Positions 20,682 to 31,489 of a stretch of 64,000 nucleotides of DNA are shown here, one piece after another (position 1 is the first letter of the stretch; the number at the start of each line of letters is the position of its first letter). The stretch covers positions 48,385,247-48,449,246 of the forward strand of contig CM055098.1 in assembly GCA_029204225.1 (NCBI GenBank), written 5' to 3'. Source of the DNA: Diphasiastrum complanatum (taxonomy: Eukaryota; Streptophyta; Lycopodiopsida; Lycopodiales; Lycopodiaceae). The notes beneath the pieces are model-generated. The model worked only from the letters and a program-made list of their open reading frames with translations, did no database searches and was not told the origin of the DNA. Position numbers and translations under genes: made by a program.

Positions 20682-22419
20682 AATATTTTGACTCAGACAG
20701 CATGGCTGTTGTATGCGATACTATTTCTTGTCATTCTGTTGAATGCTCTCATGGAATTTTGTGAAGTGGCTACCATCACTGCAGTCACACAATTCATAGT
20801 ACTTAATAATTGCACCATAGCATCGGAAGCTGTACAGATAATCCAATAACCAGATTTAGGTGCAGCACTTGTATACATGAGTCTATGATTCTATGTTGAA
20901 CACATTGGCCATTTTGAGAAAGTTTTCGTCAGTAATAATGCATTTTAAATATTATTTTGATTTAGAAGTATGCTGCCATGTTTACTCGATTTTGAGAGCA
21001 ATCACGGATGTTGCATTTCTTTTCTTTATCAGTATATTTTGACTTAAGGGACATAAGGGACATATACATGATTCATGCTACTTGGAAAACTAACTGATAC
21101 CCACCTATTTTTGAGCTATTTGATTGTCGTGAGTCCATAATTAGGCCTACTCTATGCCCATCTTACTAGCTTACACCCACTTGTTTTTGAGCTACTTCCA
21201 TCAGGTTGGTCCATGAATACATAGTTTGCAATTGTTGCCCACTCTCTCGTTGGGAGGTGTTTTAGAAATGCAATGTACACCAAAGTGATGGCTTAATATT
21301 TTTTCTCTCTGTGATATGCTTTTTGGAGTTAATCTCTCTTAGCCTTTGTAGTAACACTACACAAAGTGCAAAAAGAACATCCGGATGAGAAGTTCTCAAC
21401 ATTGAACTCTTTGAGTCAACAAGACACGATGTCTTCCATATCAATAAAAACAGCTAGATCACTAAAGCATAAAAGTAGCATGGAGATAAATGATGTAAAA
21501 ATTGCATATCTTTATCTCACTTTGAAATACTAAAAACTACAAAAAAGCATCCTTTTTGGAACTAAAATGTAGAACAACTGATCAGACAGATCTTGATTCT
21601 ACCAACAAAGCGCGCAGTTTACTTAACAAAGGATGAGAAAGAAATGAACGCGAACTCGAAACTTTTTCTATTCGTGACCAACTCGAAAAGATTCGCGAAA
21701 CAGCGTCTTGTGGAAGCTCGTGGCTTTCTTGTTGAAGCTCGAAAGATTCGCAAATAGAATCTTGTCGCGAAATTTTTCTGTTTCTTGTTCAAGCCTCAGA
21801 TGTCGCGAACAATTCACGAAATCTTCTGGACTGTTCTTCAAGCTCACCTGCCGCGAAACTATCTCGAATAGTTCGTGAAATATTCTAGCTTCCTTCAAGC
21901 TCAAGAATTGTCATCTATCACAAACGATTCGCGAATGACGAAAATGTCACGAAGAGAAGTGTCGCGAACAATTCGCCAAACACGAAGCTGAAACGAAGAG
22001 ACAGATTGTCGCAAAATATTTGCAAACAGAATTTATTCGACCCTAGAAACCAGAACATTGTTGAATATCAGCCGTCAAAACGAACTCAGACTAACTCATT
22101 TACTTATGCACTTGCGCACTTATGTACTCTTCGTAAAAGAGATTTCACAAGGCAGCAAGAAAAATGTATATTGATTCAGATTCAGAATTATAAAATTCAT
22201 TTTCGGATCAAAGTTTCAGTCGTCTTGTTTGAATATTTTTTGGCTCCTCAAAATCTTCCATTGCACCCATCAAAGCCAAATTTGATTCATATTTGTTAGC
22301 TTGTCTTCATTCTCTAGTTGACCTAGGAGGTGTTTTCTATCCTTTTCCATCTTGAATCTCATCATGCTTTTCATTATTTGCGACCTTCAAATACTTATTA
22401 TGTATTTTTTTGGTGTTGA
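20682..22419 (+). other. HINT3 3' flank, no further gene seen
   Basis: AT-rich. Includes the HINT3 3' UTR of unknown length and a dispersed-word repeat at 21640-21990. No reading frame with family resemblance. Confidence 0.5.
21640..21990. repeat. Dispersed TCGCGAA/TTCGCGA word array
   Basis: Within about 350 bases the words TCGCGAA, ATTCGCGAA, GTTCGTGAA and GAAGCTCGA recur more than a dozen times at irregular spacing in both orientations. This is far above expectation for CpG-containing words in AT-rich DNA. No regular period. Confidence 0.65.
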
Positions 22420-23965
<1,546 letters not shown>

Positions 23966-24860
23966 AATTGTCGAGTTTGATCTAATTGAACAATTCCAGG
24001 GTTGATCCATAATTTTATTCATTCATTTTTCTATTATCTTGAATATTTGTTATTATTATTATCATTATAATCATCATCATTTATTATGCAAATTCTACTC
24101 TTTATTTTAAAATAAAATAAATTTGAGGTGGAAGAGAGTATTTATATATTATTGTTCGATGAATAATGACCTAAAACACCATTGTCAGTACAATAAAGAT
24201 AGCAGTGCCAACCTCATCCTCATACAAATGTGCTACCTTGCTCGTGCGTGGCTTGTTGAGAAATTGAGTTACATGCCACCAAAGTTGACTCTCATAGCAT
24301 GTTACATGCCTCAAAACGCCATGCAACATACGATGCTAAGACTCTCATAGAGGCTCGAGTGGAGTGCTAGCAGGTGAGGCCTTGGACAAGTTGCTCAAGG
24401 TAGCATTTAGCTCCAGTGTTTATGCCCACGATACGACAATGCAAGCCAAGCCATTATGGGAGAATGTATTCCCAATTGCAATTGACACGACAATCTCTCA
24501 TCCAAGGGTGGTGGATAAAACAAAGAAGTGCATAGCAAGCCCCACCTGCAACTCAAAAATGTTCTTTGCTTGAGGCTTTGAGCTAAATGCCAACACTAAC
24601 CCTCATCCAAAAGTGTTCCTTGCTTGAGCAAGAACTACGCCTTTTTTTAAGGAGGTGAGCTAAATGATAAATGCTTAGTGCCAACCTAAGTTGAACCCTG
24701 GCACAGAATACCCCCACACAAGAATATTTGGTTTCAGTTTTTTGGGGGTGGGCCTGAGAGATGTTTTGTTGGGATGTGAAGAGGCTTTGTAACTTTTCAA
24801 TCTCCATCCAACCAAAAAAAAACCAAAATGGCGGCCAAATTGGCAACTGAACCACGGGAA
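23966..24860. other. Intergenic, nothing recognised
   Basis: Very AT-rich at 24030-24125 (ATTATTATTATCATTATAAT-like). From 24550 to 24690 the words TTGCTTGAG and GAGCTAAATG are duplicated. No gene supported. Confidence 0.5.
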
Positions 24861-25440
24861 GCTCTTCGCCGTTGGATGCTTCTTCAAACACATCAGATGT
24901 TGCCACGTGTCTCGTTGGTACGAGGGTCAAAACTATATGTTATAGCTACCGATTAGCGGTGGCTGGGAAGCATCCCGGGGGATATAGCCCCGCGACCGTT
25001 GGATACGCTTTATCGTGGTCAGATTTTGCCAAGTGTCGTATTATTGGCCATTCAAAAGGCTTGGCGGGATGTTGGACGCGTGGCTGGAATCCAAGTGAGG
25101 GGCCATGAAAGCTGTCGTGCTACTAAGTGTCTTCGTCCCGACGCGACGAGGACTCAGAGGATGCGTGCTTGGGTGGGATGTCTCGCGTCGAAACACTTGG
25201 ATTCTGGGCACGTGGCATAGTGACAACTGGAACGATCTCAATGGTCGGTTTAATCTCACGTGGCGAGCTATGAACGTCTACGATGAGATCCAACGGTGGA
25301 GAGCGTCCCATTAAGCTATGGGGGTTGGCGAGACGTCGACGACGACGACGAAGTAAAGAATGGAAGATATGGAGATGAGCGAAGAGGAAGGAAGAGATGG
25401 CGAAAAATCTGAGGAGGAGGAAGAGCATTAAAATCTAGAA
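24861..25440 (+). promoter_or_regulatory. ATL-A promoter with repeated CCGTTGGAT / GCCACGTG modules
   Basis: GC-richer than its surroundings. It contains CCGTTGGAT at 24869, 24996 and, on the minus strand, 25296-25288. It also contains G-box palindromes CACGTG at 24905, 25209 and 25257, plus GCCAAGTGTC at 25028. The two words pair at fixed distance: start-to-start 34 (24869 to 24903), 32 (24996 to 25028) and 32 on the minus strand (25296 to 25264). A degenerate minus-strand pair, CCGACCATT with GCCACGTG, starts at 25247 and 25215, again 32. G-boxes are bound by bZIP and bHLH factors; the role of CCGTTGGAT here is unknown to me. The transcription start is not located. Confidence 0.62.
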
Positions 25441-25547
25441 AGATCGAGCGAGAGGGAGAGAAAGAAGGCATGGAATAATAAGCGTTACTTATACTCCTTC
25501 GACGCTGCTGTTATTATGTAAGTTTTCTTTTCTGAAGCTTTGCAGGG

Positions 25548-26030
25548 AAGCTTGAGATATTGGAATTTTTGTTTAGTTTTTGCCTTTGACGTCTCTCTGA
25601 ACTTTCGGGCGTGAGATATTGGAATTTGTGCAGTTTTTGCATTTGACATCTCAGTCAGGCGTGAGATTTTGGAACTTGTTTTTAGTTTTTGCATGTGACA
25701 TCTCTCTCTGGCGTGAGATTTTGGAACTTGTTCGACTCAGTTTTGCTTTTGACATCTCTCGGACAGACTCGCAGGCGTGAGGTATTGGACTTGGTTCTTA
25801 GTTTTTGAATTTGACATCTCTCAGGCGTGAGATTTTGGGACTTGTCCAGTTTATGCACTTCAACATCTCTCTCACCCGCGAGATATTGGAACCTCTGCAG
25901 CTTTTACACCTGGCGTCTCTCAGGAGTGAGATATTGGAACTTGTTCAGTTTTCACATTTTACATCTCTCTCAGGCGTCAGATAGTGAAACGTGTTCAGTT
26001 TTTGCATTTGGCATCTCTCTCAGCCTCAGC
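25548..26030 (+). repeat. Leader minisatellite of ATL-A, about 50-55-bp unit, about nine copies
   Basis: Diverged tandem copies built on GCGTGAGATATTGGAACTTG, then TTCAGTTTTTGCATTTGACA and TCTCTCTCAG. Each copy carries a pyrimidine tract ending in CAG, like a 3' splice site. It lies between the promoter region and the ATG, so in the 5' UTR or a leader intron. A long open frame across it is an artefact of the repeat. Confidence 0.78.
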
Positions 26031-26455
26031 GGTTGGATTTTTTGCAATATAACAGGATTTGGCTTATGGTTGGTTGCCACTGGATGCCTTTGGTTTGTCG
26101 GCTCTGCACAAGTTTTTATTGGTGGCTGGCTGATACTGGAATTTGAAAGCAGGTTGATCTTTGGTCGTGATATAACAGAAATCAGGAAGAGAGTAGTCGA
26201 AGGAAATTTGGATCGAAAGCATCTGGCTTCCTAGCTCCAAATTTGAATGCTGGATGCAAAATTCATCGGAGATGGATAATGCTTTTTTTAAAAAGAATTT
26301 TTGGAGCTACGGTATTGAGAAACGTCAAGTCATAATGAGAAGATTAAAGTCCTAATTGAAGAATTTTTATATCGCTGATATTGGCCGCAGCCGACAGAAA
26401 CTACTGATTACAGTGGTTATTATCACGCAGCCGACAGAAAGATAAAGCTAGAGAG

Positions 26456-29400
26456 ATGTCTGAACAAAACAATTCACCGCAGAGTTCGCCTCCTGCGTGC
26501 CAAAGCGGTCCTTGCATCTCAAGATCGTCGACCGTCAAGATCTATCAGACAATCATTTTTGCATTGCCTATTTTGTTCACTTTGATTCTAATTGTCCTCT
26601 TTTGCCTCCTTTATATGCGACGTCGGCGAACTGTACAAGCTTCTTCACAAGTCCGAACGCAGTTCTTTGTTCGTAGCAGGTTGCCCGCGGTAAGGGCTCT
26701 TTCATTTCTCTGCTGACTTGCACATGCTTCTGCGCTGTCGCAGGAATTATTTTCGTAGTGATGTGTGATCTGCACATAAAATCTTCAAGCTTTAGTTAGA
26801 AACCACGTCTCTGTCAGTTTAGAGAGTTGGCCTTTATCCATCAATCAACGGCACTACTGCTGTTCAATGTTCTACTATCCTCTTTACTGTCGAGACTATT
26901 TTTGGAGGTTTTTTTAAGCAAGTGCTTAACCAAATCTAGGACGTTCTAACGGTTAGTGGTAGCCGTCTTTGCAATCATTACTGAGCGTTGTGACGGCCCC
27001 GGTTTTACTTGATTCTATCTCAGTTCCTATGGTTACGTTCACTTTCTGCCTAGCAATGAACAGAGCATCGATGAGTAAATAAAGCAGCATATACAATAAT
27101 TTCAAATTCAGAACCTCAAGTCAAAGTCAGCTCTTTGTCTCCTGTTTGAGCTTCTTCGTTTGCTTGTCTGGTTGCAGCCAGCAGACAGCGGCCTTGGCAA
27201 AATATTTCGAGATTCTCTACCAGTAACCATTTATGATGACAAATTTGCTGCCACTAATGAGGATTGTCAGTAAGTGTTTAAGCTAGTAAAGTTATTCATT
27301 TTTCTTATGACAGATCTTGTAAATTCGTAGCAAAACAGAAATTGCAACTTCATGTAAATTGTGAATTTCACAGCATCGTTGAAATGGAACCTTGTGTCAT
27401 TGATAGTTGCTTTTCAACCTTTGAGCTTGGTATCACCTCTCACAGCAGACATTAGCAAATCCATTCATTACTTGAGTTAGACTTTTGAAAAAGACACTCA
27501 AATCGTACTTCAGAGATGAATTCTTATGGAGCTATGCACCATAGTCTTTTGGGTTACTTACCATTGAATTTATTGTCTCAAGTAGCCTACTTAGTAATCA
27601 GAATGAAAAACTGTGCTGAGACCAATTGAGTTTTTTCATTGAAACTGAAACTTTCTTCACATGTAGAATCTTTTTCGGAAAGGTCATTGATGTTGCACTC
27701 AAGTCTGAATTCCATCGTTTCTGATGTGAGGCCCTTTATGTTTTTTGACTTTGATCTGTAAGGTTATCCTTTCTTATTTGATGGGATTCTTGAAAAGACA
27801 TGTTGTTATTTAGAACTTAGAAGGCCACCAGTCTTATACTACAGATAGTGTATCAGCAGGGATGTAGGTTATGGTAGACACAGTTTTGGATCTGCATTTT
27901 ATGATTTAGCAGTTGACATGACCAATTTATATGTCCCTGAATATGATGCTCTTCATATTAAAAAGAGAACTCAAAACCAATATACACAAGCAGCATAAAA
28001 ATCCCCACACATAGGTTTTGTAGTCCACATTTAATTGCTGCATTTGGCTGCTTCTACTTAGGTTTTGTAGCTGGTATATGCCATCTCCCAATGGGAAGTA
28101 ATTGTTCTACAAAGAGTTGAGTTCATATGATTTTTGCAGCCTTAAATTGTGCCACGAAGGTATAACGTTCCATGGGCCAACTCTAATCACATTTAAATTG
28201 GACAGGCCGAAACTTTGTAGAGCTTTTTTATGCTAGTTTTATCCCTGGCCTTATTATTATAGCAGAAACGAGTGCTAGTTTAGTGTTTAGGGTGCAATTA
28301 CAATTTTGTGCAGCATAGATACAAACAATTGATTATCTCATCCTGTCTCTTGAGTCCTGACTCTTCCTTGCCATTGATTCCTAAATAGCGTATGCTCCGT
28401 GATGAGTGCTTAGTGTTTAGTGCTTAGTGACCATTGGTTTCAATGCAGTTCAAGTTTAGAAGTTATATTTAAGAAAATTAAAATTAGAAGAGCTCTTCGT
28501 TAGTATTTTTAAGGTTGCAGCTTACTGATGACTGATCACTGATATTGGACTTTGCACTTTTGCTTTTAAGCAAGATTCAAGAAATATTAGTGTTCACATC
28601 CTACATGCATAGAACCCACGTGTTATGGCCCTTGGCAAACACAGGGATACTAGTGACTCGTTAGACCCTAGGGGGTCCCGGTGGGGTGACACTCAGCCCT
28701 GTAGTTCGGGATAATAACCCTTGGTCTATATTCATAGGGAGTGCCACTAAGTGGAGGGCACCCTTAGATGCTAAGGGTGGGTCCCTCAAGTTAGGTAGGC
28801 CTGTGTGCCACATGCTCAGTTTGCATGAGAGACATCCACATGCACAGTGGCAACTGTGCATGTGAGAGGAGTGCATGGCCTCCTGGAGGCTGGGCGCTGG
28901 TCCTATATGGTGGCCTGTGAATGTAGAGCCAGGTACAAGATTGTGGGTGGAGATCCAGAGTCACTCTTCTTCTGTGTGGGTTCTTCTTCTATTGATCCTA
29001 ATAGTCTATGCACATACGCATGGACCCATCTTTTTTCTTAGCCTACAAAATGGGCGCAGCCCATGGCGACTTACTGGGGCGTATAAACCCTTTAGCTAAA
29101 TACTCTTGCAGCTGCCGCTCTACCTCTAGGTGCAAACTCACATCTCTCTCTTTAGAACCGTGGGTCCTGGGAACTGTGGAGTGAATAATACCACAGTTCA
29201 TGAACCGTAATAAGGTTCCAGTATCTAATCAATTAATTAATTAATTTTTTTGCAAAATTACCCCCAAAACCCCTCCCAAGGCATTTTTGGGCTGTTTTTG
29301 GGGGTGGGCTGTTTAATCAGAATTAAGGGCTGTTTAATCTCTGTCTTTTGGGGGTCGATCACTCAGTTCTTATTAGATTAAACAGATTAACAGAGATTAA

Positions 29401-30822
29401 CAGATTAACAGATAAGTTATAACAGATTTATTGATTTGTTAGATAACAGATTAATCAGATTAATGAGATTAACAGATTAACAGATTAATTAGATTAATAG
29501 ATTAAACAGATTAACAGAGAATAACAGATTAATGGTTGTTAATCTAATGGTTGTTAATCAGAATTGTTAAAAAAAACAGAGATTAATTAAACAGCCATTA
29601 ATCTGTTAACAATTCAGGATAAATCTCTTTTTTTCTAACAATTCTGATTTTTTTTGGCATTTTTTTGGGCTATTTTTCAAATCTGGTTTGAAATTTCAGT
29701 AGGTACACAATACACCTAGCCTTAATTTGGGGCCCTATGGCACTATAAATAGGCCATCAGACACCGGCGGCCTTCGTTTTTCTTTGGGTACCTGTGTTTT
29801 TGGCCTTTCTTCAATTTTTCAAGGGCCGTGCGCCTACTGCTCATTCGTCTGGGTTTTTGGTCTGTTGGGTAACCACTTGACCCACACATTTTGTTAATTG
29901 CCCGTAAATTACATTGTTTGGAGAGAAATATGTACATCCATCTGGGATAGGAAAGCATTCAGTAAAGGTTTCTCGCACAGGGCTGGATCAGAATCATCAG
30001 ATATAGGAGAAGTTTTCATGCTAATTTAGTGAAGATTATACCCAATTTGTAATAGACTTCTAGAAAAGACACTTTGAAGAAAAAAAGAAAAATATTAATA
30101 AAATTTTGCCCAAACCTTTTTGTTTTTGTTTTTGTTTTTATTTTCATTTTTTCTGATTTGACCCGGTTCAAGGCTCAAATCCCCAATTTGTGAAACATTA
30201 GTTCAAAGACATACAAAAGTGCCTGTTACGTAACTTGGTTTATGTATATATCTGTTGACATTGCATCCGTTAGTTTTTATGTACATACTACATAGTATGA
30301 ATCTTTTCTAATTTTGAGGTGATTTTTCAAGAGGATACTTTTTTGACATTTTATGTAAATATTAAGTTATTATTAACTAAATAAGTTCGTATTTGCCTGA
30401 AAACTTCGTGAATGCTTTTCAAAAGGTTTTAAAATGATTTGTTTCTTTTAAAACCAATTGGACTAACACATTAGTGAGTTCCATTATTATCGAATAACCA
30501 TTATGAGTTATTGCTATGCAGGTGTCCTGTCTGTTTGAATGATTTTGAGCCAAACGATAAGCTGCGAGTATTACCAGTTTGCAGTCATTGTTTCCACTTA
30601 GACTGCATTGATGAATGGATCATCAATAACTCTACATGTCCAGTTTGCCGAAGTACACTTGTTGTATCCAGGAGGGTCGTTCCACTTAAAGTTCCTGTTC
30701 ATGAAGCTGTTGGAGTAGCGGAGTCTGTTGAATCCAACGAGGCACGGCAATCTCGGACCATTGAATTTTCAGAGAGACATACACCTTTACCTGAAGTAGT
30801 GAATGGTGCAGCCAATGTTTGA
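26456..30822 (+). CDS. ATL-A: RING-H2 E3 ubiquitin ligase, ATL7/58/59-like
   Basis: Exons 26456-26689, 27178-27269 and 30522-30822 give 208 residues. Residues 1-30 are a Ser/Pro/Cys-rich N-terminus ending TVKIYQ. Residues 32-53 form one membrane span (IIFALPILFTLILIV), followed by RRRR. SGLGKIFRDSLPVTIYDD (about 82-99) is the GLD-type motif of ATL proteins. Residues 110-151 are a complete RING-H2: C-x2-C-x15-C-x-H-x2-H-x2-C-x10-C-x2-C. It is a membrane-anchored E3 expected to recruit an E2 through the RING. KIYQ-span-RR and LP..IY match Arabidopsis ATL7 as I remember it. Splice sites are CGCG/GTAAGG, GGTTGCAG, TGTCA/GTAAGT and TATGCAG; introns are 488 and 3252 nt. The tail (TLVVSRRVVPLKVPV, then acidic) matches ATL-B. 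Confidence 0.9.
27270..30521 (+). other. ATL-A intron 2 contents
   Basis: 27550-27800 is alignable with 57415-57665 in ATL-B intron 2 (see findings). 28600-29100 is a GC-richer block of unknown type without coding support. 29156-29740 is a tandem-repeat element related to the hAT-like element at 1135. 30100-30160 is T-rich. Nothing else recognised. Confidence 0.6.
29156..29740. mobile_element. Second copy of the GAACCGT-type element, end(s) degraded
   Basis: AGAACCGTGGGTCCTGGGAA at the left matches the subterminal region of the element at 1135-1721 (AGAACCGTGGATCCTGGGAA when that one is reverse-complemented). It is followed by the same TTAATTAATTAATT and T-run boundary. The core is again a short tandem repeat, here AACAGATT/TTAATCTG units at 29380-29600. 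The terminal CATAGAAC and a target duplication were not found. Confidence 0.55.
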
Positions 30823-31489
30823 TGGGGATTGTCATGCTGTCCTTTGTCCATGCCAGTTTTTTGCAGAAATCAAATGTATAAACAAGGAATATTTGCGTTT
30901 TGACTTCTAAGGCTAAAGCACATTAGGGGTCAGCTAAGGATTCTACTAGTGTCGTTAGATGTTGAAAATTTGGTGGAATCGCTGAGCGCCAGAAGATCTT
31001 TCTTTTTTAGCCCCATTTGAAGGGCACACTTCAGATGAAAAGCCTCTTCCAGGTCTAAAATTGCCTCACAATGCAGGGCTTTACTGGTTGTACATTATTT
31101 TGAGATCTGAATTTCATGAATTTCGGACGGAATTATTTTTTGGACTCTTTTTTCAAATGTTCGGTCAGTTTGGTTGATGGTTCATGGCAATGTGGCATCT
31201 TCTTCACCTCAGTTTTATGCCTGAAGAATCCCTTCAGGTTATGCAATTGAACATTGAAAACAAAACATGATGTACAATGCTGTTTTAGCATTAGTGACGT
31301 TCACTTGTATGACTTCTTTAAACTCTTTGGAGAAATTCAGTGCTTAGCTTTAGTAATTGTTGTTAAAAATTCCCTTTACTCGTGTTAGCAAAAAGCATGA
31401 TTGGTAATAGGGCAAGTTAATCTTTTATATTGTTCCTCTGTCTAAATAATAATATCCCTACTTTTATTAAGGGAAAACCCATGATCATA
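30823..31489 (+). other. ATL-A 3' flank
   Basis: Presumed 3' UTR and downstream sequence. No second gene before the LINE at 31490. A polyadenylation site cannot be fixed by eye. Confidence 0.5.

Noticed and set aside
24583-24930. 115-codon minus-strand frame
   Set aside because: No recognisable domain, overlaps the ATL-A promoter module, and codons look random.
25827-26234. 135-codon frame upstream of ATL-A
   Set aside because: Runs through the leader minisatellite; repeats stay open by chance and no domain is seen.
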